DNA of 64,000 bases from Streptomyces tirandamycinicus. GTDB taxonomy: Bacteria; Actinomycetota; Actinomycetes; Streptomycetales; Streptomycetaceae. A program made the position numbers and the translations under genes. The notes beneath the pieces were generated by a model that was given only the letters and a program-made list of their open reading frames with translations, was not told the DNA's origin and searched no databases. The DNA lies in contig NZ_CP029188.1 in the NCBI RefSeq assembly GCF_003097515.1, forward strand, positions 4,723,001 to 4,787,000, in the 5' to 3' direction. Shown here piece after piece: positions 8,191-17,862 of the stretch (position 1 is its first letter; each line of letters starts with the position of its first letter).

Positions 8191-8307
8191 CCGTGTGGCC
8201 CGTACGGCCGAACGAGGCGGGTCCGGGCCGCGGGACACCGGGCGGCCGGACGTGCCCGGGCCTACATTGGAGGGGCCGTACACCCCTCGTGAGGCCGGGA
8301 GACCACG

Positions 8308-9570
<1,263 letters not shown>

Positions 9571-9683
9571 GGGCAGACGCGAGGGACCTGCAACCGTCCG
9601 GGCCGCTGGTATGTCCTCAAGCATGTGGTCAACAAAGCTAGTGTGTGGGGCTGAGATGGCCAGCGATTCCTCTGGGGCAGCCC

Positions 9684-11024
9684 GTGCGTGATTACCTGCT
9701 GACGCTCTGCGTCGCGGCCGCGGTGACCTACCTTCTGACCGGACCGGTGCGGAAGTTCGCCATCGCGACCGGAGCGATGCCGGAGATCCGGGCCCGTGAC
9801 GTCCACCGTGAACCGACGCCGCGGCTCGGCGGCATCGCCATGTTCTTCGGCCTGTGCGCGGGACTCCTCGTCGCCGACCATCTGAGCAACCTCAACAGCG
9901 TGTTCGAGCTGTCCAACGAACCGCGGGCGCTGCTCTCCGGCGCCGCGCTGATCTGGCTGATCGGCGTACTGGACGACAAGTTCGAGATCGACGCCCTGAT
10001 CAAGCTCGGCGGCCAGATGATCGCCGCGGGCGTGATGGTGATGCAGGGCCTGACGATCCTGTGGCTGCCGATCCCGGGCGTCGGGACGGTCTCCCTCACC
10101 CAGTGGCAGGGCACGCTGCTCACGGTCGCGCTGGTCGTGGTCACGATCAACGCGGTGAACTTCGTGGACGGCCTGGACGGCCTGGCCGCGGGCATGGTCT
10201 GCATCGCGTCCGCGGCGTTCTTCCTCTACGCGTACCGGATGTGGTTCGGCTACGGCATCGAGGCCGCGGCTCCGGCGACCCTGTTCGCCTCCGTCCTGAT
10301 GGGCATGTGCCTGGGCTTCCTGCCGCACAACATGCATCCGGCGCGGATCTTCATGGGCGACTCGGGGTCGATGCTGATCGGCCTGGTGCTGGCGGCGTCC
10401 GCGATCTCGGTGACCGGCCAGGTGGACCCGGACGCGCTGAAGCTGTTCGAAGGCGGCACCCGCCAAGCCACCCATGCGGCGCTGCCGGTCTTCATCCCGC
10501 TGCTGCTCCCGCTGACGATCATCGCGATCCCGGTGGCCGACCTGCTGCTGGCCATCGTGCGCCGGACCTGGAAGGGAAAGTCGCCGTTCGCCGCCGACCG
10601 CGGCCATCTCCACCACCGGCTGCTGGAGATCGGGCACTCGCACAGCCGCGCGGTGCTGATCATGTACTTCTGGTCGGCCCTGATCGCGTTCGGGATCGTG
10701 CTGTACTCGGTCCACAGCGCCTCGATGTGGATCGTGTTCGCCATCGTGGTGCTGAGCTTCGTGGGACTGGTGCTCCTGCTGCTGCCGCGCTTCACCCCGC
10801 GGGCGCCGCGCTGGGCGGAGTCCTTCGTCCCGCCGCGCTACCGCCGCCGTCCGCGCCCCGCGGCACCCGCGCCGGCCACCGCGGCCGCTTCGGCGGGGAG
10901 CCTCGCCGATCCCGCCGACGCTGCCGCGGTGAGTCCCGAAGAGGGGCGCATCCCGGTGCCCGCGGGGATCAACGGGGCGACGGCGATCGGGTCGCGTTCG
11001 CGGTTCACGGCGGCGAGGAAGTAG
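9684..11024 (+). CDS. Polyprenyl-phosphate N-acetylhexosamine-1-phosphate transferase (WecA/TagO/Rfe family)
   Basis: A 446-residue multi-pass membrane enzyme with about eleven hydrophobic segments. It moves a sugar-1-phosphate from a UDP-sugar onto undecaprenyl phosphate, the first step of wall glycopolymer or arabinogalactan-like synthesis. Conserved active-site motifs are present: GVLDDKFEID, VNFVDGLDGLAAG, IFMGDSGSM and the cytoplasmic HLHHRLLEIGHSHSR loop. The GTG at 9684 gives the N-terminus VRDYLLTL and has GGGG upstream. The last 70 residues are Pro/Ala-rich and cytoplasmic. The exact sugar cannot be told from sequence. Confidence 0.9.
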   Translation: MRDYLLTLCVAAAVTYLLTGPVRKFAIATGAMPEIRARDVHREPTPRLGGIAMFFGLCAGLLVADHLSNLNSVFELSNEPRALLSGAALIWLIGVLDDKFEIDALIKLGGQMIAAGVMVMQGLTILWLPIPGVGTVSLTQWQGTLLTVALVVVTINAVNFVDGLDGLAAGMVCIASAAFFLYAYRMWFGYGIEAAAPATLFASVLMGMCLGFLPHNMHPARIFMGDSGSMLIGLVLAASAISVTGQVDPDALKLFEGGTRQATHAALPVFIPLLLPLTIIAIPVADLLLAIVRRTWKGKSPFAADRGHLHHRLLEIGHSHSRAVLIMYFWSALIAFGIVLYSVHSASMWIVFAIVVLSFVGLVLLLLPRFTPRAPRWAESFVPPRYRRRPRPAAPAPATAAASAGSLADPADAAAVSPEEGRIPVPAGINGATAIGSRSRFTAARK

Positions 11025-11044
11025 CCACTGCCCAGCCGGCACAG

Positions 11045-11084
11045 CCGCGGCCGCCGGCCCGCCAGGCGGGGCCGACGGCCGCGG
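11045..11084. terminator. Bidirectional hairpin between convergent genes
   Basis: CCGCGGCCG and CGGCCGCGG form a 9-bp outer stem, with a further imperfect GC stem inside. It lies between the WecA-like gene and the oppositely oriented secreted-protein gene. Confidence 0.65.
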
Positions 11085-11097
11085 TGTCTTCCGCAGA

Positions 11098-11472
11098 TCA
11101 GCAGCTCACGACGCTGCGCGGATAGTCAGGGCCGAAGTAGCCCGTCTCGTAGTGCCACTTCTTCGTCGCGCCCTTGGCGATGTTCGAGCAGACCGTGTCA
11201 CGCCCCCTGGCGATGTCGACGCGCTTCTGCACCGTGGTGCTGCCGCAGTTGCGGTAGTAGATGTCCCACTTCTTGTTCGGGAAGGGACCTCCGCCGCTGG
11301 GCAGCCGCTTGATGGTCGTGCCGCACGCAACGGCCGGGGCCGCCTGCGCCGAGGCCACCGACTGCGGTGCCGACTCGGCTGCGGAGGGCGCCGCGGCGCC
11401 CACCACCATTCCCCCCGCCAGCAGAGTGGCCGTGGTGACGGCACTGATGAACGTGGAACGCTTTGTTGCCAT
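11098..11472 (-). CDS. Small secreted cysteine-containing protein of unknown function
   Basis: A 124-residue preprotein. The ATG at 11472 follows AAGGAG and yields a clear signal peptide (MATKRSTFISAV ... GAAAPSAAES), cleaved after about residue 31. The mature part has four cysteines (ACGTT, RNCGS, TVCSN, and the last residue Cys) suited to two disulfides, many Lys/Arg and aromatic residues, and the segments KKWDIYYRNCG and KKWHYETGYFGPDY. I do not recognise a named family. It sits alone, reversed, between two conserved core operons, which suggests a lineage-variable insertion. Confidence 0.8.
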   Translation of the reverse strand: MATKRSTFISAVTTATLLAGGMVVGAAAPSAAESAPQSVASAQAAPAVACGTTIKRLPSGGGPFPNKKWDIYYRNCGSTTVQKRVDIARGRDTVCSNIAKGATKKWHYETGYFGPDYPRSVVSC

Positions 11473-11979
11473 GTACAGAGCTCCTTCTGGTTGGTCAGAC
11501 CGGATGAACCTCGGACAACGACAGGAGAGCAATCGAACGAAGGTTCGCCCCCGTTGCCGGTAGTGAGCATTCGATAGCGGCGGGTGCCGCGTCAAACCGT
11601 TTGTGGCTGATCAGTCGCTCACGCGCATCAAGCGCGCATGGGGGCATGCCCGGCTGAGCTGGCGACGTGCGGTCGGGTGCCCGCCGGGTGCGAAGATTCA
11701 GGATGGCTTGATCCCGCGTGGGTGAAGAGGAATCGCCTGTATCAGGCAAATCGCCCAGACTTCATGCACACACGCGCGACCTCACTCTCATGTGTGAGAG
11801 TTGGCACACCATCGGGTAAAGACCTCTTCAAATAGTTTGTGATACGGTTCACGAGAACCGGCGACAGAGCCGAAGGACCGCAGTGCGACGGTCTCTTCGG
11901 TACCCGAGACCCACCTCGGACCGGATCTACGCTCGTCCTCGACGACACCCGTGCCCCACCACCCAGCGGAGCTGCCGCC
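11473..11979. other. Divergent intergenic region between secreted protein and atp operon
   Basis: About 500 bases with no convincing gene. Present are a GCATG-GGGG-CATGC hairpin at 11636-11649, the perfect inverted repeat at 11784-11801, and an AT-richer stretch around 11815-11850 (CTTCAAATAGTTTGTGATACGG) likely to hold the atp operon promoter. The secreted-protein promoter must lie near 11500-11600 on the minus strand. Confidence 0.5.
11784..11801. promoter_or_regulatory. Perfect inverted repeat upstream of the atp operon
   Basis: ACTCTCA-TGTG-TGAGAGT lies about 30 bases before the AT-rich promoter-like stretch. Its size and symmetry suit a repressor or activator site, or a short RNA hairpin. 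Confidence 0.4.
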
Positions 11980-12417
11980 ATGCCGTCCAACGACGCCCGG
12001 ACTCTCCTTCAGACCGTCGTGCCCACCGCTGCCGTCGGCGTGATCGCCGCGATCGTCAGCGGTGTGGTCGCCGGTGGCAAGGGGGCCCTCGGCGCGGCGG
12101 TCGGCACCCTGGTGGTCATCCTCTTCATGGGGATCGGGATCGTGGTCCTGCAGCGGACCGCGAAGCACTTCCCGCAGCTGTTCCAGGCGATGGGGCTGAT
12201 GCTCTACACGACGCAGCTGCTCGTGCTGTTCCTCTTCGTCGCCGCCTTCAAGGACACCACCCTGTTCAACCCCAGGACCTTCGCGGCCTCGATCGTCGCG
12301 TCGACGCTCGTCTGGGTGGCCGCACAGGCCCGTGCCCATATGAAGGCCAAGATCCTCTACGTCGAACCGGAGCCGTCTGAAGCCCGCAGGGGCGAGAAGA
12401 CGGGGCCGTCGGCGTGA
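11980..12417 (+). CDS. atpI: ATP synthase protein I (AtpI)
   Basis: A 145-residue membrane protein with four hydrophobic segments, first gene of the ATP synthase operon. AtpI assists assembly of the c-ring and is not part of the final enzyme. The ATG at 11980 is selected because the upstream extension is of poor coding character and a GGAG lies seven bases before it. The C-terminal tail (EPSEARRGEKTGPSA) is hydrophilic. A 226-base gap to atpB contains a TATCGT (12456-12461), a possible internal -10 element. Confidence 0.85.
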   Translation: MPSNDARTLLQTVVPTAAVGVIAAIVSGVVAGGKGALGAAVGTLVVILFMGIGIVVLQRTAKHFPQLFQAMGLMLYTTQLLVLFLFVAAFKDTTLFNPRTFAASIVASTLVWVAAQARAHMKAKILYVEPEPSEARRGEKTGPSA

Positions 12418-12643
12418 CGGGTAGGGCCGGGATAAGTGAGCGTTCGAGAAACTGCTATCGTCCGGTGCCAACTGCGGCACTGCGGGCGCGGGCATCTGAG
12501 CTGACGCCTGCTCGATCGCGAGGCCTCGATGCCTGACCGCCGCCCCCACATCCGAAACACCAGTCCGGTGCCGACTCGCGGCTGCGCGCCGCGCCGACAC
12601 AACGAGGTTGCCGAACCCATGCGTCACGCCGAAGGAGCCCGCG

Positions 12644-13462
12644 GTGAGTGCTGAACAGACCACGCTCGCCTTTGACTGGAGCTGCCGCATCCTGGCCGAC
12701 AACGGCTGTGGCTTTCCGGCGCCGGGCCTGCACTCCTTCCTCTTCCAGCCGATCGCCACCGTCGGCGGCTTCGAGTTCAACAAGGTGATGCTGCTCGCGC
12801 TGATCACCACGCTCGTCGTCGTCAGCTTCTTCTACGCGGCGTTCGGCAGGGCGAAGGTCGTCCCGGGCAAGCTGCAGATGATCGGCGAGGCCGGCTACGA
12901 CTTCGTGCGCCGCGGGATCGTCTACGAGACCATCGGGAAGCGGGAGGGCGAGAAGTACGTCCCGCTGATGGTCTCCATCTTCTTCTTCGTCTGGATCATG
13001 AACATCTGGTCCGTGATCCCGCTGGCCCAGTTCCCGGTGGCGTCGATCATCGCGTACCCGATGGTCCTGGCCCTGATCGTCTATGTGCTCTGGGTGTCGC
13101 TGACCTTCAAGCGCCACGGCTTCGTCGGCGGCTGGAAGAACATCACCGGTTACGACCCGTCGCTCGGCCCGATCAAGTGGCTGGTCTCGTTCATCGAGTT
13201 CTTCTCCAACCTGCTCGTCCGCCCCTTCACCCACGCGGTCCGGCTCTTCGCCAACATGTTCGCCGGTCACCTGATGCTGGTGATGTTCACCGTCGCCTCC
13301 TGGTACCTGCTGAACAGCTGGCTGATCCCGGCCGCCGGCGTCTCCTTCGTGATGACGATGGGCATGATCGTCTTCGAGCTCTTCGTCCAGGCCGTCCAGG
13401 CGTACGTCTTCGTCCTGCTGGCCTGCTCCTACATTCAGGGCGCTCTCGCCGAGCACCACTGA
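12644..13462 (+). CDS. atpB: F1Fo ATP synthase subunit a
   Basis: A 272-residue Fo stator subunit with five to six transmembrane helices that forms the two proton half-channels. The essential arginine facing the c-ring is Arg200 in HAVRLFANMFAGH. The following helix contains the conserved ELFVQAVQAYVF segment. The GTG start has GAAGGAG seven bases upstream; an upstream ATG in frame is not needed. Subunit a is next to atpE, as in nearly all bacterial atp operons. Confidence 0.95.
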   Translation: MSAEQTTLAFDWSCRILADNGCGFPAPGLHSFLFQPIATVGGFEFNKVMLLALITTLVVVSFFYAAFGRAKVVPGKLQMIGEAGYDFVRRGIVYETIGKREGEKYVPLMVSIFFFVWIMNIWSVIPLAQFPVASIIAYPMVLALIVYVLWVSLTFKRHGFVGGWKNITGYDPSLGPIKWLVSFIEFFSNLLVRPFTHAVRLFANMFAGHLMLVMFTVASWYLLNSWLIPAAGVSFVMTMGMIVFELFVQAVQAYVFVLLACSYIQGALAEHH

Positions 13463-13543
13463 GTCGTACCTCGCCCGCACCCACCCCCCAGAACGTCCGG
13501 TGGCCAACCCCCACCGGTCCGTGAATGAAAAGGAAGAATCAGC

Positions 13544-13780
13544 ATGGCTGCCACTGAGACCCTCGCCGCTGTCACCGGTTCGCTCGGCTCCATCGGTTAC
13601 GGCCTCGCCGCCATCGGCCCCGGCATCGGCGTCGGCATCGTCTTCGGTAACGGCACCCAGGCCCTGGCCCGTCAGCCCGAGGCCGCCGGCCTGATCCGTG
13701 CCAACCAGATCCTCGGCTTCGCCTTCTGTGAGGCGCTCGCCCTCATCGGCATCGTCATGCCGTTCGTTTACGGTCCGTGA
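13544..13780 (+). CDS. atpE: F1Fo ATP synthase subunit c
   Basis: A 78-residue hairpin of two transmembrane helices that assembles as the proton-driven rotor ring. The glycine-rich first helix (GPGIGVGIVFGNG), the polar loop ARQPEA and the proton-carrying Glu63 in FCEALALIG are all present. The ATG follows AAAGGAAG. A small inverted repeat (CCGGTGG / CCACCGG, 13497-13517) precedes the ribosome binding site. Codon choice is strongly biased, as expected for a protein needed in many copies. Confidence 0.97.
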   Translation: MAATETLAAVTGSLGSIGYGLAAIGPGIGVGIVFGNGTQALARQPEAAGLIRANQILGFAFCEALALIGIVMPFVYGP

Positions 13781-13821
13781 TCTGACCCCTCACCGACCAC
13801 TTATCGACGAAAGGCACTGAT

Positions 13822-14367
13822 GTGATCGCCAACCTTCAGCTGGCGGCCGAGGGAGCGCAGAACCCGCTCCTCCCCCCGGGCCCCGAGCTGCTCGTCGGCA
13901 CGATCGCCTTCGCCATCGTCTTCTTCTTCCTCGCCAAGAAGCTCCTCCCGAACATCAACAGGGTTCTGGAAGAGCGCCGCGAGGCCATCGAAGGCGGCAT
14001 GGAGAAGGCCGAGGCGGCCCAGGTCGAGGCCCAGAGCGTGCTCGAGCAGTACCGCGCTCAGCTCGCCGAGGCCCGTCACGAGGCCGCGCGTCTGCGCCAG
14101 GAGGCCACGGAGCAGGGCGCCGCGATCATCGCCGAGATGCGCGCGGAAGGCCAGCGGCAGCGCGAGGAGATCGTCGCCGCGGGTCACGCCCAGATCGAGG
14201 CCGACCGCAAGGCCGCGGCCTCGGCGCTGCGCCAGGACGTGGGCAAGCTCGCCACCGACCTGGCCGGCAAGCTGGTCGGCGAGTCCCTCGAGGACCACGC
14301 CCGCCAGAGCCGCGTCATCGACCGCTTCCTCGACGAGCTCGAGGAGAAGGCCGAGGCTGCCCGATGA
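13822..14367 (+). CDS. atpF: F1Fo ATP synthase subunit b
   Basis: A 181-residue peripheral-stalk subunit. It starts at GTG (GAAAGG upstream), has one N-terminal membrane helix (about residues 23-42) and then a long charged alpha-helix rich in Glu, Ala and Arg that dimerises and reaches up to F1. Its stop codon overlaps the ATG of atpH by four bases (ATGA), indicating translational coupling. Confidence 0.95.
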   Translation: MIANLQLAAEGAQNPLLPPGPELLVGTIAFAIVFFFLAKKLLPNINRVLEERREAIEGGMEKAEAAQVEAQSVLEQYRAQLAEARHEAARLRQEATEQGAAIIAEMRAEGQRQREEIVAAGHAQIEADRKAAASALRQDVGKLATDLAGKLVGESLEDHARQSRVIDRFLDELEEKAEAAR

Positions 14368-15179
14368 ACGGAGCGAGCCGCGAGGCACTGGCCGCCGCAC
14401 GCGAGCGTCTCGACGCGCTGACCGACAGCACGTCGGTCGACGTGGCGAAGCTCGCCGAGGAGCTGGTCGCCGTCACCGCGCTGCTCCACCGCGAGGTGTC
14501 GCTGCGTCGGGTCCTGACCGACCCGGCGCAGCCCGGTGAGGGCAAGGCCGAGCTGGCCGCCCGGCTGCTGAGCGGTCAGGTGGGCGGCGAGTCCGCCGAC
14601 CTGGTCTCCGGGATGGTCCGCTCCCGCTGGTCGCAGTCCCGCGACCTGGTGGACGCGCTCGAGCAGCTGGCGGCCACCGCCGAGCTCACGGCAGCGCAGC
14701 AGGCCGGTGCCCTGGACGACGTGGAGGACGAGCTGTTCCGGTTCGGCCGGATCGTCACGTCCAACCCGGAGCTGCGCGCCGCGCTGACCGACCGGACCGC
14801 CACGGCGGCCGCCAAGTCGCAGCTGGTCCGCAGCCTCCTCGGCGGCAAGGTCAACCCCGTCACCGAGCGGCTCGTGCTCCGTCTTGTCACGGCACCTCGT
14901 GGACGTAGCCTGGAAGCGGGACTCGAGTCCCTCTCCAAGCTCGCCGCCGAGCGCCGGAACCGGCTGGTCGCCGTGGTCACCTCCGCGGTACCGCTGTCCG
15001 ACCGGCAGAAGCAGCGCCTCGGAGCCGTGCTGGCGAACGTGTACGGCCGCGAGATGCACCTGAACCTGGACGTGGACCCCGAGGTCCTCGGCGGGATCTC
15101 GGTGCGGGTCGGCGACGAGCTGATCGACGGGACGGTCCTGGACCGCATCGCCGAGGCGCAGCGCCGCCTCGCGGGCTGA
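14364..15179 (+). CDS. atpH: F1Fo ATP synthase subunit delta
   Basis: A 271-residue OSCP/delta subunit that joins the b stalk to the top of F1. Actinobacterial delta is longer than the E. coli protein because of an N-terminal extension, and that length is seen here. The C-terminal domain carries the family signature ending EVLGGISVRVGDELIDG. It is coupled to atpF by a four-base overlap. A 146-base gap separates it from atpA. Confidence 0.95.
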   Translation: MNGASREALAAARERLDALTDSTSVDVAKLAEELVAVTALLHREVSLRRVLTDPAQPGEGKAELAARLLSGQVGGESADLVSGMVRSRWSQSRDLVDALEQLAATAELTAAQQAGALDDVEDELFRFGRIVTSNPELRAALTDRTATAAAKSQLVRSLLGGKVNPVTERLVLRLVTAPRGRSLEAGLESLSKLAAERRNRLVAVVTSAVPLSDRQKQRLGAVLANVYGREMHLNLDVDPEVLGGISVRVGDELIDGTVLDRIAEAQRRLAG

Positions 15180-15210
15180 CCGGCCACCAAGTCAAAAAGA
15201 ATTTGCTAGA

Positions 15211-15228
15211 GCGGCCCGGTTGGGCCGC
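15211..15228 (+). promoter_or_regulatory. Hairpin in the atpH-atpA gap
   Basis: GCGGCCC-GGTT-GGGCCGC forms a compact 7-bp stem in the long leader before atpA, just after an A-rich stretch. It may protect or process the mRNA between the Fo and F1 genes. Confidence 0.4.
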
Positions 15229-15325
15229 AGAGGATTCCTGGGGGTCCCGCGGCGCGAGCCGTCATGGACACAGCCCCAGACCCCCAAAGAAACTTCGGGC
15301 CCAACAAGGAGAGCAGGGAACCCAG

Positions 15326-16924
15326 ATGGCGGAGCTCACGATCCGGCCGGAGGAGATCCGGGACGCGCTGGAGAACTTTGTCCAGTCGTACAAGCCGGAC
15401 GCGGCCTCGCGCGAGGAGGTCGGTACGGTCAGCCTTGCCGGCGACGGCATCGCGAAGGTCGAGGGTCTTCCCTCGACGATGGCCAACGAACTGCTGAAGT
15501 TCGAGGACGGCACCCTCGGCCTCGCCCTCAACCTCGAGGAGCGCGAGATCGGTGCCATCGTCCTCGGTGAGTTCAGCGGCGTCGAGGAGGGCCAGCCGGT
15601 CCAGCGCACCGGCGAGGTCCTGTCCGTCGCCGTCGGCGAGGGCTACCTCGGCCGCGTTGTCGACCCGCTCGGCAACCCGATCGACGGCCTCGGCGAGATC
15701 GAGACCTCGGGCCGCCGCGCCCTCGAGCTGCAGGCCCCCACGGTCATGCAGCGCAAGTCGGTCCACGAGCCCATGGAGACGGGCTACAAGGCCGTCGACG
15801 CGATGACCCCGGTCGGCCGCGGTCAGCGTCAGCTGATCATCGGCGACCGCCAGACCGGCAAGACCGCCCTGGCCGTCGACACGATCATCAACCAGCGCGA
15901 CAACTGGCGCTCCGGCGACCCGTCGAAGCAGGTCCGCTGCATCTACGTCGCCATCGGCCAGAAGGGCTCCACCATCGCGTCCGTGCGCGGCGCGCTGGAG
16001 GAGGCCGGTGCCCTGGAGTACACGACGATCGTCGCCGCCCCGGCGTCCGACCCGGCCGGCTTCAAGTACCTGGCGCCGTACACCGGTTCGGCCATCGGCC
16101 AGCACTGGATGTACGAGGGCAAGCACGTCCTCATCGTCTTCGACGACCTGTCGAAGCAGGCCGACGCCTACCGCGCCGTGTCGCTGCTGCTGCGCCGCCC
16201 GCCGGGCCGTGAGGCCTACCCGGGTGACGTCTTCTACCTGCACTCCCGTCTGCTGGAGCGCTGCGCCAAGCTGTCCGACGACATGGGCGCCGGCTCGATG
16301 ACCGGTCTGCCGATCGTCGAGACCAAGGCCAACGACGTCTCGGCGTTCATCCCGACCAACGTCATCTCCATCACCGACGGCCAGTGCTTCCTGGAGTCCG
16401 ACCTGTTCAACGCCGGCCAGCGCCCGGCCCTGAACGTCGGTATCTCGGTCTCCCGTGTCGGTGGCTCCGCCCAGCACAAGGCGATGAAGCAGGTCTCCGG
16501 CCGGCTCCGCGTCGACCTGGCCCAGTACCGCGAGCTGGAGGCGTTCGCCGCCTTCGGTTCCGACCTGGACGCCGCTTCGAAGTCCGCCCTGGAACGCGGT
16601 AAGCGCATGGTCGAGCTGCTGAAGCAGCCGCAGTACGCCCCGTACCCGACGGAGAACCAGGTCGTCTCCATCTGGGCCGGCACCACCGGCAAGATGGACG
16701 ACGTCCCGGTCGAGGACATCCGCCGCTTCGAGTCCGAGCTGCTCGAGTTCCTGCACCGCGAGCACAAGACGCTGATGACCTCCATCCGCGAGGGCGGCAA
16801 GATGTCCGACGACCTGCTCGAGAAGCTCGCCGAGGCCATCGCCGACTTCAAGAAGCAGTTCGAGACCTCCGACGGCAGGCTGCTCGGCGAGGACGCTCCG
16901 GCGACCGTCAACGTCTCGAAGTGA
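15326..16924 (+). CDS. atpA: F1Fo ATP synthase subunit alpha
   Basis: A 532-residue F1 subunit carrying the non-catalytic nucleotide sites. The P-loop GDRQTGKT is at residues 173-180, and the later VGGSAQHKAMKQVSG segment is typical. The ATG at 15326 has AAGGAGAG upstream and gives the usual MAELTIRPEEI start; the in-frame sequence before it is GC-rich leader. The C-terminus has the short actinobacterial extension. Confidence 0.97.
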   Translation: MAELTIRPEEIRDALENFVQSYKPDAASREEVGTVSLAGDGIAKVEGLPSTMANELLKFEDGTLGLALNLEEREIGAIVLGEFSGVEEGQPVQRTGEVLSVAVGEGYLGRVVDPLGNPIDGLGEIETSGRRALELQAPTVMQRKSVHEPMETGYKAVDAMTPVGRGQRQLIIGDRQTGKTALAVDTIINQRDNWRSGDPSKQVRCIYVAIGQKGSTIASVRGALEEAGALEYTTIVAAPASDPAGFKYLAPYTGSAIGQHWMYEGKHVLIVFDDLSKQADAYRAVSLLLRRPPGREAYPGDVFYLHSRLLERCAKLSDDMGAGSMTGLPIVETKANDVSAFIPTNVISITDGQCFLESDLFNAGQRPALNVGISVSRVGGSAQHKAMKQVSGRLRVDLAQYRELEAFAAFGSDLDAASKSALERGKRMVELLKQPQYAPYPTENQVVSIWAGTTGKMDDVPVEDIRRFESELLEFLHREHKTLMTSIREGGKMSDDLLEKLAEAIADFKKQFETSDGRLLGEDAPATVNVSK

Positions 16925-16944
16925 CGACGGAAGGGACCTGACTC

Positions 16945-17862
16945 ATGGGAGCCCAGCTCCGGGTCTACAAGCGTCGTATCAAGACGGTCAGCGCGACGAA
17001 GAAGATCACCAAGGCGATGGAGATGATCTCCGCCTCGCGCATCGTCAAGGCGCAGCGCAAGGTGGCGGCCTCCACGCCGTACGCGACCGAGCTGACCCGC
17101 GCGGTCACGGCGGTGGCGACCGGTTCGAACACGAAGCACCCGCTGACCACGGAGGCGGAGTCCCCGGCCCGTGCCGCGGTCCTGCTCCTCACGAGCGACC
17201 GCGGTCTGGCCGGCGGCTACTCCTCGAACGCCATCAAGACGGCCGCCCGGCTCACCGAGCGGCTCCGTGGCGAGGGCAAGGAGGTCGACACCTATGTCGT
17301 CGGCCGCAAGGGCGTGGCCTACTACGGCTTCCGTGAACTGAAGATCGCGGACTCGTGGACGGGCTTCACCGACAACCCGTCGTACGCCGACGCCAAGGAG
17401 ATCGCGGCGCCGCTGATCGAGGCGATCGAGAAGGACACGGCCGAGGGCGGCGTGGACGAGCTCCACATCGTCTTCACCGAGTTCGTCTCGATGCTGACGC
17501 AGACGCCGGTCGACGGCCGACTGCTGCCGCTCAGCCTCGGTGAGGCGGAGGCCGGGGGCGGTGCGAAGGACGAGCTCCTTCCGCTGTTCGACTTCGAGCC
17601 GTCGGCGGAGGACGTCCTCGACGCACTGCTGCCGCGGTACGTCGAGAGCCGGATCTACAACGCCCTGCTGCAGGCCGCGGCCTCCGAGCACGCGTCCCGC
17701 CGCAAGGCGATGAAGTCGGCGACCGACAACGCGGGTGATCTCATCAACACCTACACCCGACTTGCCAACGCGGCCCGCCAGGCCGACATCACCCAGGAAA
17801 TCAGCGAGATCGTCGGTGGCGCGAGCGCCCTGGCCGACGCGACCGCGGGGAGTGACTACTAA
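16945..17862 (+). CDS. atpG: F1Fo ATP synthase subunit gamma
   Basis: A 305-residue central rotor shaft. The N-terminal helix (AQLRVYKRRIKTVSATKKITKAMEMI) and the C-terminal helix (SRRKAMKSATDNAGDLI) that form the coiled coil are recognisable. The middle contains the actinobacterial insertion. The stop codon shares one base with the start of atpD (TAATG), so the pair is translationally coupled. Confidence 0.96.
   Translation: MGAQLRVYKRRIKTVSATKKITKAMEMISASRIVKAQRKVAASTPYATELTRAVTAVATGSNTKHPLTTEAESPARAAVLLLTSDRGLAGGYSSNAIKTAARLTERLRGEGKEVDTYVVGRKGVAYYGFRELKIADSWTGFTDNPSYADAKEIAAPLIEAIEKDTAEGGVDELHIVFTEFVSMLTQTPVDGRLLPLSLGEAEAGGGAKDELLPLFDFEPSAEDVLDALLPRYVESRIYNALLQAAASEHASRRKAMKSATDNAGDLINTYTRLANAARQADITQEISEIVGGASALADATAGSDY

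Noticed and set aside
8142..8307. A glycine riboswitch upstream of glyA
   Set aside because: The leader is short and made of GC palindromes; no paired glycine-aptamer core could be recognised.
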